A stretch of 51,200 nt of DNA, taken from assembly GCF_001428685.1 (NCBI RefSeq), contig NZ_LMIK01000004.1, forward strand, positions 453,392 through 504,591. Direction: 5' to 3'. Both the position numbers and the translations under genes were made by a program. Positions 9,704 to 18,390 of the stretch are shown piece by piece. The notes beneath the pieces were generated by a model. It had not been told where the DNA came from, did no database searches, and saw only the letters and a list, made by a program, of their open reading frames with translations. This DNA is from Lysobacter sp. Root76. GTDB taxonomy: Bacteria; Pseudomonadota; Gammaproteobacteria; Xanthomonadales; Xanthomonadaceae. Position 1 is the first letter of the stretch, and each line of letters opens with the position of its first letter.

Positions 9704-9741
9704 AAACGAAACGCCGGGCGGCCTCGCGGCCGCCCGGCGTT
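9704..9741 (-). terminator. Terminator of the second TonB receptor gene
   Basis: A perfect 14-bp stem, AACGCCGGGCGGCC (9710-9723) with GGCCGCCCGGCGTT (9728-9741), has a TCGC loop and continues on the minus strand as TTCGTTTGG. It is 26 bp downstream of the receptor stop codon. Confidence 0.75.
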
Positions 9742-9767
9742 CCTGCCACTCCATCCTGCGCCGCGGC

Positions 9768-12284
9768 TTAGAAGCGATAGTCCAGCCGCACGTAGTAGCT
9801 GCCGCCGTTCATGCCGAAGGGCATGGTTTCCCAGCCGTACTTGAAGCCCAGCGACGGGAACGGGTTCACGCCGGGGTTGTCGGCGCCGACCGACCACTTG
9901 TCCGGGTACTGGTCGAAGATGTTGTTGCCGCCGACGGTGAGGTGGGTGTTCTCGTTGAACGAGTAACGCACCGCCAGGTCGAACAGGGTCTTGCCGCCCC
10001 AGGTCTGCTCCGGCGCGAAGAATTCGCCGGTGACCGAGCCGTAGTAGTTGGCGCGGCCGGTGATCTGCCAGGGGCCGGTTTCGTACACGCTCTGCAGCAC
10101 GTGGTGCGCGCGCGGCTGGCCGCGCTCGACCAGGGTGACCTGGGCGGCGTCGAACAGTTGGCCCGGCGCCAGGATCGGCGAGTTCGAATGGATCTCGCGC
10201 ACTTCGGTCTTGTTGAAGTGGACCAACGCGGTCAGGGTCAGGTTGCTGCCGCTGGCGAACTCGGTGTTGTGGTTGGCGACGATGTCCAGGCCGGTGGTGC
10301 GGGTGTCGATGGCGTTGGTGAAGAACTGCGCCTGGCCGACCCGGAACGGCGCCAGCGCGCCCGCGATCGGGCAGTTGCTGTTGCTGGCGTTGCAGGCCAG
10401 GCCGTCGGTGCCGACCGATTCAGGCGCGATCACGCCGGAGAAGATGATGCGGTCGTCGATGTCGATGCGGAACAGGTCGGCGGTCAGCGAGAAGCGCTCG
10501 TTCGGCTTGAACACCATGCCGACCGAACCGCTGCGCGAGGTCTCTTCCTTCAGCGGCGCCACGCCCAGCGCGCGGGTCACCGCGCTGTCCTGACGCGCGG
10601 TCAGGGTGTCGGTGAGGGTGCCGTCGGGATTGAGGTTGGTCGAGACCTGGTTGTAGAACTGCTGCTGCACGCCAGGCGCGCGGAAGCCGGTCGACAGGGT
10701 GCCGCGCACGGCGAAGCGTTCGGTCGCGTTGAAGCGCGCCGAGAGCTTGCCGGTGGTGGTGTTGCCGAAGTCCGAGTAGTCCTCGAAACGGACCGCGCCG
10801 CCGAGCAGGACGCGCTCGCTCAGGTTGGTTTCGGCATCGAAGTACACCGCCATGCTGTGGCGGCCCTCGTCGACCTCGGTGCCCGGCGTGAAGCCCGGGA
10901 AGCCCTGGATGCCGCCCGGCGCGATGTCGCCGGTCTGGCCGCGAATGATGATGGCCGGGTTGTTGGTGCGGCCGTACGTGTACGACACCGGGTCGCCGGC
11001 TTCGATCGCGTAGTTGTCCTGGCGCCATTCGAAACCGGTCGCCAGGTACAGCGGATTGTTGTTGAAGCCGTTGACGCTGCCGCGGAAATCGAGGTTGAAC
11101 GTGGTCTGGTCGTACTTGAGCGTGCCGGTGTCGGCGGTGGTCGGCGACGCGGCGTGGATGCCGGCGGCCGGGTTGGCCGGATCGATCGGCTCGTACCACC
11201 AGCTCACGTTGACCGAGTTGGCCTCTTCGAAACCGAACTTGCTGCGGCCGTGGTTGATCGAGATGTCCCAATCCCAGTTCTCGCCGATCGGCGCCTTGTA
11301 GCCGACCGCCAGCGAGGCGTCGTCGACCGTGGTCAGGATGTTGGGCAGGAAGCCGTTGGGGTACAGCGCCGGCACCGTGCGGTTGTCGCCGGCGCTGCGG
11401 AAGAAGCCGGAGGAATCGCCTTCGCGGCGCGACAGGCCGCCGAACCAGTACAGCTCGCCCTTGCCCGCCGGCACCGCGGCGTTGAGCCACAGGTAGTAGT
11501 CCTTGGCGTCGGCGTCGCCGAGGCGCTGGGTCACGCGCGGCGGGTTGGTGCGCAGGCTGTCGGGGCCGGCGCGGTTGGTCTCGTTGCGGTTGCGCGCTTC
11601 CGCGGTGAGGTTGATGTAGCCCTCGGCGCCGAGCTTGAAGCCGGTGTTGACCGAACCGTGCAGCATTTCGCCGTCGCCGGCGTAGTACTGCGAGCCTTCG
11701 ATCGACAGTTCGGTGTACTCGGTCTGGCGCTTGAGGATGATGTTGATCACGCCGGCGATCGCGTCGGAGCCGTACTGCGCGGCGGCGCCGTCGCGCAGCA
11801 CTTCGATGCGCTCGATCGCCGAGACCGGGATCGCGTTGATGTCGGTACCGGCCGAGCCGCGGCCGATGGTCTGCTGCACGTTCACCAGCGCCTGCTGGTG
11901 GCGGCGCTTGCCGTTGACCAGCACCAGCACCTGATCCGGGCCCAGCGCGCGCAGCGTGGCCGGGCGCAGGATGTCGGTACCGTCGCTGACGAAGGTGCGC
12001 GAGAAATTGAACGAGGGCTCCAGCATCTGCAGGATCTGGCCGACCTCGAGCGCGCCGGTGGCGTTGATCTCCTCGCGGCCGATCACGTCGACCGGGGCGG
12101 CGGTGTCCTCGGCGGTGCGGCCGCGCACGCGCGAGCCGGTGACCTGGACGGTGTCGAGAGTGGTGGCCGTATCCTCGGTGGACGCGGGCGCTGCGGTTTG
12201 GGCGTAGACGGGCGAGGCGATCGCGCTGGCGGCCATGGCGGCGGCCACGGCCAGCGCCAGTCGGTTGCGGTGCACTGCGGACAT
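9768..12284 (-). CDS. TonB-dependent outer-membrane receptor
   Basis: The 838-residue receptor has a signal peptide cleaved near VYAQ, a TonB-box-like LDTVQVTGSRV (about 43-53), a plug domain with VDVIGREEINATGALEVGQI, VLVLVNGKRRHQQA and [20 protein letters not shown], and a barrel ending YVRLDYRF. It resembles the common VLVLVNGKRRH receptor class of Xanthomonadaceae rather than classical siderophore receptors. The ATG has AAGGAA upstream. It is single-gene between its own leader (with a hairpin at 12314-12335) and its terminator. No transport partner is adjacent, so the substrate is unknown. Confidence 0.95.
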   Translation of the reverse strand: MSAVHRNRLALAVAAAMAASAIASPVYAQTAAPASTEDTATTLDTVQVTGSRVRGRTAEDTAAPVDVIGREEINATGALEVGQILQMLEPSFNFSRTFVSDGTDILRPATLRALGPDQVLVLVNGKRRHQQALVNVQQTIGRGSAGTDINAIPVSAIERIEVLRDGAAAQYGSDAIAGVINIILKRQTEYTELSIEGSQYYAGDGEMLHGSVNTGFKLGAEGYINLTAEARNRNETNRAGPDSLRTNPPRVTQRLGDADAKDYYLWLNAAVPAGKGELYWFGGLSRREGDSSGFFRSAGDNRTVPALYPNGFLPNILTTVDDASLAVGYKAPIGENWDWDISINHGRSKFGFEEANSVNVSWWYEPIDPANPAAGIHAASPTTADTGTLKYDQTTFNLDFRGSVNGFNNNPLYLATGFEWRQDNYAIEAGDPVSYTYGRTNNPAIIIRGQTGDIAPGGIQGFPGFTPGTEVDEGRHSMAVYFDAETNLSERVLLGGAVRFEDYSDFGNTTTGKLSARFNATERFAVRGTLSTGFRAPGVQQQFYNQVSTNLNPDGTLTDTLTARQDSAVTRALGVAPLKEETSRSGSVGMVFKPNERFSLTADLFRIDIDDRIIFSGVIAPESVGTDGLACNASNSNCPIAGALAPFRVGQAQFFTNAIDTRTTGLDIVANHNTEFASGSNLTLTALVHFNKTEVREIHSNSPILAPGQLFDAAQVTLVERGQPRAHHVLQSVYETGPWQITGRANYYGSVTGEFFAPEQTWGGKTLFDLAVRYSFNENTHLTVGGNNIFDQYPDKWSVGADNPGVNPFPSLGFKYGWETMPFGMNGGSYYVRLDYRF

Positions 12285-12313
12285 GGTCGGTTCCTTGCGA
12301 AGAGGCGGGGCGG

Positions 12314-12335
12314 CGGACTTCCCCCTGGAAGTCCG
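12314..12335 (-). promoter_or_regulatory. Perfect hairpin in the leader of the second TonB receptor
   Basis: CGGACTTCC (12314-12322) and GGAAGTCCG (12327-12335) form a 9-bp perfect stem with a CCCT loop, about 30 nt upstream of the receptor start codon on the minus strand. It could be a leader structure, an operator or the terminator of vanZ (stop at 12422), but no U-run follows it. Confidence 0.4.
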
Positions 12336-12421
12336 GCCCGAGGTTCACAAGTTCTTAACCTTTGCGCAATACGTCGTGTGACTTTGCCGACTTTGGCTTC
12401 ACCAACCCCGTCACACTCTGA

Positions 12422-12859
12422 TTAACGCGTCTTGGCCAGACGGTTGTCGATGCGCTGCAACATGAGCGCCAGCGGGGTCGAGGCCGTGGCCAGCCCGAGC
12501 AGCACGCCCAGGGCATTGGCGAGGGCGTCGCGGCTGTCGCCCATGCGGCTGTCGGTGAGCGAGGCCTGAGCGTACTCCAGCGCCACGCCCAGCACGATCA
12601 GGCCGGCCGCGCACAGCGCCTGCGGCCGCATCCGCGCGAACAGCATGCAGGCATAGGCCGACAGCGCGGCGTAAGTGAGGACATGGCCGACCTTGTCGGA
12701 ACCGGCGAACGGCGACGGCGGCAGATCGCCCGCCGGCAGCAGCGACAGCGCGATCACTGCCAGCACGCCGGCCGCGCCCAGGGCCAGCCAGCGGCCCGGC
12801 GTGCGGAAGCTGCGCAGCCAGGGTCCCTTGGGCGCGTCGGTCTTGCGCGCGGCCCTCAC
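12422..12859 (-). CDS. VanZ-like membrane protein
   Basis: The 145-residue protein has four hydrophobic segments and the VanZ-family signature GSDKVGHVLTYAALSAYAC followed by EYAQ near residue 95 and a DALANALGVLLG motif. VanZ homologues are small membrane proteins of unknown biochemical role (the founding member raises teicoplanin resistance). The GTG start at 12859 overlaps the stop codon of the upstream methyltransferase (GTGA), implying translational coupling. An apparently longer frame running back to 13576 is antisense-frame noise over the methyltransferase. Confidence 0.82.
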   Translation of the reverse strand: MRAARKTDAPKGPWLRSFRTPGRWLALGAAGVLAVIALSLLPAGDLPPSPFAGSDKVGHVLTYAALSAYACMLFARMRPQALCAAGLIVLGVALEYAQASLTDSRMGDSRDALANALGVLLGLATASTPLALMLQRIDNRLAKTR

Positions 12860-14070
12860 AGGCGATGGCTCAGGTCGCCGGCAAGGAAGGCGATGCCGAA
12901 CTCGACGCCCTTCTCGAAGCCCATCACCTGGAAGCGCTCGCCCATCTCGCTGGGCAGGGTCAGGCGCTTGACCTCGTTGTGGCGGCGCTGGCGCTCGCCC
13001 TCGTCGGCGATCGCGTCGATGCGTTCGAGCACGCCGGCCAGGCCGTTGCCGAGCAGGAAATTCGCCTGCGAGCAGTAACCGGCGAAATCGAAGCCGGCGG
13101 CGACGCCGGCCTCGGCCAGGGCGGTGAAGTCCACCGACGCGGTCAGGTCCTGCAGGCCCGGCCACAGCAGCGGATCGTGGTGCATGCGGTGGCGGTAGAA
13201 CGCACGCAACGTGCCGTCGCTGCGTTCGGGCGCGTAGTACTCGGCGCGTGCGTAGCCGTAGTCGACGAACAGCATCGCACCGGCGCGCAAGCCGCCGGAA
13301 ACGGCCTGGATCCAATACGGCAGCTGCGGCAGCAGTTCCGAGCGGTAGCCCTCTTCCAGCGGCCGGCCGAGCCGGCGCTCGGCCTGGCGCACCGCGTTGC
13401 CGAGGAAGGCATCGGCCTCGCGCAGCTCGCGCGCGAAACCGTCGCCGTCGACGACGACGTGCTCCTCGTAGATCTCGCCGTTGCGGATCGCGAAGCGCGG
13501 CGTCGGCAGCGCGTCGATCACTTCGTTGGCGAACAGCACGCCGCCCCAGTCCTCCTGGAACGGGCCATCCAGCCATTCGACCAGCTCGAACAGCGGCTGC
13601 GCCAGGCGTTGCTGCAGGCGTTCGCGCTGACGCTGGCGCAGCTCGGCGCTGGGTTCGAGGATGGCGTAGCGGTCGGGCAAGGCGTCGAGTTCGAGCAGGC
13701 GCTTCAGCGCGACCTCGGCGAAGGCGCCGGTGCCGCCGCCGAGTTCGAGGAAGCGCGCCGACGGCCCGATCTGGCGCAGCACCGGCGCCACCGCTTCGGC
13801 CACGCAGGCGGCGAACACCGGGCCCAGCTCGGGCGCGGTGACGAAATCGCCGTCGTCGCCGAACTTGCGCGCGCCGGCGCTGTAATAGCCCAGACCCGGC
13901 GCGTACAGCGCCAGCTCCATGTAGCGCGAGAACGGAATCGCGCCCTCGCCGACCCCGATCTGCTCGCGGATCAGCGCCTCCAGCCGCGCACTGTGCTCCA
14001 GCGCGTCCAGACCCGGCGCGGGCAGGGTCGCGGCGTCGCGGTGGAGGTCGTTCGGGGTCGGGTCGGACAT
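12856..14070 (-). CDS. SAM-dependent methyltransferase, MidA/NDUFAF7 family
   Basis: The 404-residue protein matches the class I methyltransferase family of NDUFAF7 (human MidA), which methylates an arginine of the complex I NDUFS2 subunit; the bacterial substrate is unknown. Visible features are IPFSRYMELALYAPGLGYY (family N-terminal motif), DFVTAPELGPVFA, the SAM site FLELGGGTGAFAE, the NEVIDALP motif and FVDYGYARAEYY. The ATG at 14070 (MSDPTPND) has GGTGA upstream; the further upstream in-frame codon at 14139 lies in a low-complexity repeat tract and is less likely. It is the first gene of a two-gene unit with vanZ and is divergent from the folM-like gene. Confidence 0.9.
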   Translation of the reverse strand: MSDPTPNDLHRDAATLPAPGLDALEHSARLEALIREQIGVGEGAIPFSRYMELALYAPGLGYYSAGARKFGDDGDFVTAPELGPVFAACVAEAVAPVLRQIGPSARFLELGGGTGAFAEVALKRLLELDALPDRYAILEPSAELRQRQRERLQQRLAQPLFELVEWLDGPFQEDWGGVLFANEVIDALPTPRFAIRNGEIYEEHVVVDGDGFARELREADAFLGNAVRQAERRLGRPLEEGYRSELLPQLPYWIQAVSGGLRAGAMLFVDYGYARAEYYAPERSDGTLRAFYRHRMHHDPLLWPGLQDLTASVDFTALAEAGVAAGFDFAGYCSQANFLLGNGLAGVLERIDAIADEGERQRRHNEVKRLTLPSEMGERFQVMGFEKGVEFGIAFLAGDLSHRL

Positions 14071-14114
14071 ACGGTCACCGGGCGCGCAGCGGGCGGCTTG
14101 CAGTATAAGGAACG

Positions 14115-14226
14115 AGTAGAGAGTAATTAGTAAGTACATATCTCGCGACTACCAATTGCCAGTTGCTCGTTACTAGTTGCTGGTTACTGGTTGCTAGTCG
14201 CTGATTCCTAGTTGCTAGCCGCTAAC
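14115..14226. repeat. Degenerate 7-bp tandem repeat tract
   Basis: From 14150 the sequence can be parsed without gaps as heptamers: TACCAAT, TGCCAGT, TGCTCGT, TACTAGT, TGCTGGT, TACTGGT, TGCTAGT, CGCTGAT, TCCTAGT, TGCTAGC, CGCTAAC (consensus TGCTAGT). Upstream units (AGTAGAG, AGTAATT, AGTAAGT at 14115-14135) keep the same 7-bp phase. The tract is markedly AT-richer than its surroundings and lies between the divergent midA-like and folM-like genes, so it occupies their shared promoter region. Confidence 0.85.
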
Positions 14227-14266
14227 TCCTTCACTCGTTACCGACACGGAATCGAATACGCAAGCC

Positions 14267-15025
14267 ATGGCCACCACGCCCGCTCCCGTCGCCCTGATCA
14301 CCGGCAGCGCCAAGCGCATCGGCGCCGCGATCGCGCGCGCGCTGCACGCCGACGGCTACGACCTGGCCCTGCACTACCGCGACTCCGGCCAGGCCATGGC
14401 CGCGCTCGCCGCGGAGCTCGAAGGCCTGCGCCCGGGCAGCACCCTGACCCTGCAGGCCGACCTGGCCGAATTCGACCGCCTGCCCGAGCTGGTCGCGCAC
14501 ACCGTCGGCCGCTACGGCCGCCTCGACGCCCTGGTCAACAACGCCTCGGGCTTCGCGCCGACGCCGATCGGCAGCGCCACGCCGGCGCAGTGGGACGCGC
14601 TGTTCGCCAGCAACGCGCGCGCCCCGTTCTTCCTGGCGCAGGCCGCGGCGCCGCATCTGAAGCTCGCGCGCGGCGCGATCGTGAATATGGTCGACATCTA
14701 CGCCGAGCGCCCGCTGCGCGACCACAGCCTCTATTGCATGGCCAAGGCCGCGCTGGCGATGGCCACGCGCGCGCTGGCGCTGGAACTGGCGCCGGACGTG
14801 CGGGTGAACGCGGTCGCGCCGGGCGCGATCCTGTGGCCGGAGCCCGGCGCCGACGGCGCGGACAAGGACGAAGCGGCCAAGGCCGCGATGCTGGCTCGCA
14901 CCCCGCTGGGGCGTACCGGCAGCGCCGAGGAAATCGCCGAGGCGGTGCGCTGGCTATTGCGTGAGGCGCGCTATACCACCGGGCAGGTGCTGCGGGTGGA
15001 CGGCGGACGGCTGTTGGCGGATTGA
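14267..15025 (+). CDS. folM: Pteridine/dihydromonapterin reductase (FolM/PTR1-like SDR)
   Basis: The 252-residue short-chain dehydrogenase is an NADPH-dependent reductase of pterins (dihydromonapterin, possibly dihydrofolate). Diagnostic residues are the nucleotide motif TGSAKRIG, where arginine replaces the usual second glycine as in PTR1/FolM, NNASG, and NMVDIYAERPL with an aspartate in place of the classical catalytic serine, followed by YCMAK (catalytic Tyr and Lys). The C-terminus RVDGGRLL is typical. Proximity of folK and folB 1.3-2.2 kb away on the opposite strand supports a pterin role. The start ATG is immediately after the heptamer tract; ribosome site weak. Confidence 0.87.
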   Translation: MATTPAPVALITGSAKRIGAAIARALHADGYDLALHYRDSGQAMAALAAELEGLRPGSTLTLQADLAEFDRLPELVAHTVGRYGRLDALVNNASGFAPTPIGSATPAQWDALFASNARAPFFLAQAAAPHLKLARGAIVNMVDIYAERPLRDHSLYCMAKAALAMATRALALELAPDVRVNAVAPGAILWPEPGADGADKDEAAKAAMLARTPLGRTGSAEEIAEAVRWLLREARYTTGQVLRVDGGRLLAD

Positions 15026-15046
15026 GCGCCGGCTCTTCCGCTCTCT

Positions 15047-15268
15047 CTCGCCTGCGCGAGAGGGGCTAACGCCGATATCGCAGCCGATTCTCCCTTCCCC
15101 CGCCTGCGGGAGAAGGTGCCCGAAGGGCGGATGAGGGGCGTGCCGAGCTTGAAAGCCTCGCGCTTGCCGCGAACCCTCACCCCAACCCCTCTCCCGCAAG
15201 CGGGAGAGGGGCTAACGGCGATGTCGCTGCTGATTCTCCCTTCTCCCGCCAGCGGGAGAGGGACTAAG
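15047..15268. repeat. Composite intergenic repeats with CTCTCCCGC...GCGGGAGAGG hairpins
   Basis: A 40-bp segment beginning GAGAGGGGCTAACG occurs at 15058-15097 and again at 15204-15243 with five mismatches (146-bp spacing). The region also holds the hairpins CTCTCCCGC-aa-GCGGGAGAG (15190-15208) and TTCTCCCGCC-a-GCGGGAGAG (15242-15260). A related hairpin sits at 49461-49497. This is a widespread proteobacterial repeat style; no gene is seen in it. Confidence 0.75.
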
Positions 15269-15276
15269 GAAACGAC

Positions 15277-16107
15277 TTACTTGGCCTTGAACGCCGTCTG
15301 CAGCTCCAGCGCGCGGAACGCGGCCGGGGCTTCGCCTTCGGTGGCGTAGCGATACAGCGCGGCCGAGTAGATGCCGCTCAGCGCCGCCTGGTACACGCCC
15401 AGCAGCAACACCGCGACCAGGAACACCGCGCCGACCGCGATCGCCAGACCGACCGAGGCCTGCGCCGCGAGGAACGACAAGCCCACGCCGGCCGCGATCA
15501 CCAGGAACATGATCAGGCCGAACGCCGCGCCGATGCCGACGTTGCCGATCGCGTTCTCGCCCCAGGTCTGCTTGAGCAGGCCGATGCTGCGCTTGAGCGC
15601 GTCGATCGGGCCGACGTTCTGGCTCACCAGCACCGGCACCACCATGAAGGTCGCCAGGGTCCAGGCCGCGCCCAGGCCAGAACCGATCATGCGCACGATG
15701 AAGTTGTTGTCGCGGTCCTTCAGCGATTGCAGGATCAGGCCCACGGTCGCGGCGATCGCGGCGTAGCCCAGGATCGCCGGCAGGCGCGACTTGGCCGCGT
15801 CGAAGCCGTCGCGCAGGGTCGGGTCGCCTCCGTCGAGGCGGATCATGGCCGCACCGACCAGGGCGCAGTTGAAGAAGATGATCACGCTGTACTGGCAGAA
15901 GTAGAACAGGAAGCCGAACACGATCCCGCCCACGCCGACGCCGTTCTCGAACAGGCGCAGCGCGAACATCGGCACCAGGAAGGTCGCCAGCACCACCAGC
16001 GTCGCCAGGCTGGACAGGACCGGGAACAGCATCAGTCCCTTGTCGGAGCGCAGCACTCCGGCGCTGGCCTTGACCAGTGCCCAGCTACGCGAAAATTTTT
16101 CGAACAT
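15277..16107 (-). CDS. DUF6159-like polytopic membrane protein
   Basis: The 276-residue protein has about six hydrophobic segments. The N-terminus (FSRSWALVKASAGVLRSDKG) followed by LMLFPVLSSLATLVV resembles the DUF6159 family, a group of membrane proteins with no known function; this match is from memory. A DALKRSIGLLKQTWGEN loop in the centre is typical of the wider DUF4013/DUF6159-type proteins. The start ATG at 16107 is preceded by GGGGAG; the longer frame to 16251 has no ribosome site. It is transcribed alone, flanked by repeats and the folK-folB pair. Confidence 0.75.
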   Translation of the reverse strand: MFEKFSRSWALVKASAGVLRSDKGLMLFPVLSSLATLVVLATFLVPMFALRLFENGVGVGGIVFGFLFYFCQYSVIIFFNCALVGAAMIRLDGGDPTLRDGFDAAKSRLPAILGYAAIAATVGLILQSLKDRDNNFIVRMIGSGLGAAWTLATFMVVPVLVSQNVGPIDALKRSIGLLKQTWGENAIGNVGIGAAFGLIMFLVIAAGVGLSFLAAQASVGLAIAVGAVFLVAVLLLGVYQAALSGIYSAALYRYATEGEAPAAFRALELQTAFKAK

Positions 16108-16311
16108 CGTGTGCTCCCCCGTGGATGAATGGACGCATGCTCGGGCCAAACTCGGCACATCGCAAGCGTCAGCCGTCACCGGCCCGACCGGCGGCGTCTG
16201 CGAGAGCCAGGACGATGCTCGGCGGCGGATGTGACCGGCCAGGCGCCGCACGCGACAGCGACCCTGCGGCCGCTTGCTTGCTTGGCAGGTAGATCCGAGC
16301 CGCAGCGCGAC

Positions 16312-16800
16312 TCAGCCGCCGATGTCGGCGACCACCGCCGCCTGATCGTGGTCCGGATGCGCGCGCCACAGCTCCGCCAGGGTTCGGCCGTCGCCCGGCA
16401 CCACCAGGTCCGGGGCGATGTCGGCCAGCGGCCGCAGCACGAAGGCGTGCTTCAGCTCCGGACGCGGAATGCGCAGATTGCCCGGGCCTTCGAGCAGACG
16501 GTCGTCGTACAGCACGATGTCGATGTCCAGGGTGCGGTCGCCGTAGCGCGGGCCGGTGCGGACGCGGCCGTGGCGGTCTTCCAGCGCGTGCAGCCAGTCG
16601 TTGAGCGCCTGCGGTTCGAGCTCGCTGTCGACGATGGCCGCGCTGTTGTAGAAATCGGCGCCGACGAACCCGACCGCACGGGTGCGGTAGACCGGCGACA
16701 GCACCACCTCGCCGAAGCGTTCGCGCAGTGCCGCGATTGCGCCGCGCAGGTGCTCGGCGGCATCCAGATTGCTGCCGAGACTGAGATAAGCCTTGCCCAT
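16312..16800 (-). CDS. folK: HPPK, 2-amino-4-hydroxy-6-hydroxymethyldihydropteridine pyrophosphokinase
   Basis: The 162-residue enzyme transfers pyrophosphate from ATP to 6-hydroxymethyl-7,8-dihydropterin in folate synthesis. Signatures are YLSLGSNLDA at the N-terminus, YRTRAVGF-ADFYNSAA, and the HPPK motif GDRTLDIDIVLYDD that carries the two magnesium-binding aspartates, then IPRPELKHAFVLRPLADIAP. Length matches E. coli FolK (159). It lies 59 bp downstream of folB on the same strand and is probably cotranscribed with it, so consecutive pathway steps are encoded together. Confidence 0.96.
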   Translation of the reverse strand: MGKAYLSLGSNLDAAEHLRGAIAALRERFGEVVLSPVYRTRAVGFVGADFYNSAAIVDSELEPQALNDWLHALEDRHGRVRTGPRYGDRTLDIDIVLYDDRLLEGPGNLRIPRPELKHAFVLRPLADIAPDLVVPGDGRTLAELWRAHPDHDQAAVVADIGG

Positions 16801-16859
16801 CGCTGTATCCGGTGCGCCCGGCCGGCGGCGGGGCGGAAAGTGGGAAGCCGCGGCGCGGC

Positions 16860-17219
16860 TCAGGCGGCGTCGCGTTCGCGCACGATCGTGACCCCGACCG
16901 CGCGCGCACCGCGCACCGCGCCGGGCTTGCTCAGCTTCAGCCGCACCCGGCGCACGCCGAACTCCTCGATCACGACCGCCGCGATGCGCTCGGCCAGGGT
17001 TTCGACCAGGCCGAAATCCGACTGCGACACGTACTCGACGATGCGCTTGCTGACCGCCTTGTAATTCAAGGTGTCCTCGATCGCATCGGTCGCGGCCGGG
17101 ATGCGGTTGTCGAACGACATTTCCAGATCGAACACCAGCGGCTGGCGGATGCGCCGCTCCCAGTCGTAGATGCCGATCAGCGCCTCGATCTCGAGGCCTT
17201 CTATGAAGACGTGGTCCAT
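16860..17219 (-). CDS. folB: Dihydroneopterin aldolase
   Basis: The 119-residue protein converts 7,8-dihydroneopterin to 6-hydroxymethyl-dihydropterin and glycolaldehyde. The FolB signatures are present: the substrate-binding IEGLEIEALIGIYDWERRIRQ (split here over residues 6-26), DTLNYKAVSK and LVETLAERIA with the conserved glutamate, and the catalytic lysine in RLKLSKPGA. It lies upstream of folK on the same strand and 102 bp from the end of tsaD. Length is normal for the family. Confidence 0.96.
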   Translation of the reverse strand: MDHVFIEGLEIEALIGIYDWERRIRQPLVFDLEMSFDNRIPAATDAIEDTLNYKAVSKRIVEYVSQSDFGLVETLAERIAAVVIEEFGVRRVRLKLSKPGAVRGARAVGVTIVRERDAA

Positions 17220-17321
17220 TGGGGATTCGACAGTCGGGCTCGGCGGCCATTGTCGCGCAGAATCGCGATCGCGCCGCGCTCGTGGCCGGCGGCGCTCAAG
17301 CGTGGCGATCGATGCGGCCGC

Positions 17322-18344
17322 TCACACCGCCGGCAGTTCCGCCATGTCCCAGCGCGGCGTCACCATCACCGCCGCGTCCTCGTGCTGGCCGGCCTGCAGC
17401 CGCAGCGCGCCGGCGTAGGCGATCATCGCGCCGTTGTCGGTGCAGAACGCCGGCCGCGGGAACGCGACCCGGCCGCCGCGGCGCTGCGCCATCTGCGCCA
17501 GGCGTTCGCGCAGGCGCTTGTTGGCGCCGACGCCGCCGGCGACCACCAGGGTCTCGCAGCCGGCCGCGTCCAGCGCGCGCCCGCACTTGATCGCCAGGGT
17601 CTCGACCACCGCGTCCTCGAAGCCGCGCGCGATGTCGGCCATGGTCTGCTCGCTTTGGTCGCTGTCGCGCCAGGCCAGCAGGACCTGGGTCTTGAGGCCG
17701 CTGAAGCTGAAGTCCAGCCCGGGGCGGTCGGTCATCGGCCGGGAGAACTTATAGATGCCGGGCCGGCCGCGCTCGGCCAGGGCGGCCAGCTGCGGTCCGC
17801 CCGGATAGGGCAGGCCCATCAGCTTGGCGGTCTTGTCGAAGGCCTCGCCGGCGGCGTCGTCCAGGGTTTCTCCCAGCAGCCGGTAGCGGCCGATGGCCTC
17901 GACCGCGACCAGTTGGGTATGCCCGCCGGACACCAGCAGGGCCACGAACGGCGGCTGCGGGCGGCCCAGCGGGTCCTCCTCCATCAGCGGCGCCAGCAGA
18001 TGGCCTTCCATGTGATGGACCGCGACCGCGGGCAGGTCCAGGGCCCAGGCCAGCGAGCGCGCGACCCCGGCCCCGACCAGCAGCGCCCCGACCAGGCCCG
18101 GGCCGGCGGTGTAGGCCACCCCGTCCAGATCCGAGACCTGCAGGCCGGATTCGTCCAGGGTCTGGCGGATCAGCGGCAGCAGCTTGCGCACGTGGTCGCG
18201 GCTGGCCAGTTCAGGGACCACCCCGCCGTACTCGGCATGCAGGGCGATCTGGCTGTAAAGTGCGTGCGCGCGCAGCCCGGTGGCGGTGTCGTAGACCGCC
18301 ACTCCGGTCTCGTCGCAGCTGGTTTCGATGCCGAGGACTTTCAT
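17322..18344 (-). CDS. tsaD: tRNA N6-threonylcarbamoyladenosine biosynthesis protein TsaD
   Basis: The 340-residue ASKHA-fold ATPase, with TsaB and TsaE, installs the t6A modification at position 37 of ANN-decoding tRNAs. It has the starting [15 protein letters not shown] motif, the metal-binding HHMEGH (His111 and His115), VSGGHTQL, the [11 protein letters not shown] motif and [12 protein letters not shown] near the C-terminus. It is divergent from rpsU, an arrangement (tsaD/rpsU-yqeY-dnaG) conserved in many gamma-proteobacteria. Confidence 0.97.
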   Translation of the reverse strand: MKVLGIETSCDETGVAVYDTATGLRAHALYSQIALHAEYGGVVPELASRDHVRKLLPLIRQTLDESGLQVSDLDGVAYTAGPGLVGALLVGAGVARSLAWALDLPAVAVHHMEGHLLAPLMEEDPLGRPQPPFVALLVSGGHTQLVAVEAIGRYRLLGETLDDAAGEAFDKTAKLMGLPYPGGPQLAALAERGRPGIYKFSRPMTDRPGLDFSFSGLKTQVLLAWRDSDQSEQTMADIARGFEDAVVETLAIKCGRALDAAGCETLVVAGGVGANKRLRERLAQMAQRRGGRVAFPRPAFCTDNGAMIAYAGALRLQAGQHEDAAVMVTPRWDMAELPAV

Positions 18345-18390
18345 GAAAGGCCCGGCTTTGCTGGGGTTTTCGCCTTCATGGGGCGCTATG

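Noticed and set aside
9427-9771. Small protein with 42-residue repeats in the tandem array
   Set aside because: The frame exists only because the 126-bp repeat is divisible by three; no ribosome site or conserved protein character.
9942-12425. Long plus-strand frame opposite the second TonB receptor
   Set aside because: The same GC-rich shadow effect; no ribosome site, no family motif.
15371-15766. Plus-strand ORFs opposite the DUF6159-like gene
   Set aside because: Shadow frames of a clear polytopic membrane protein; no ribosome sites.
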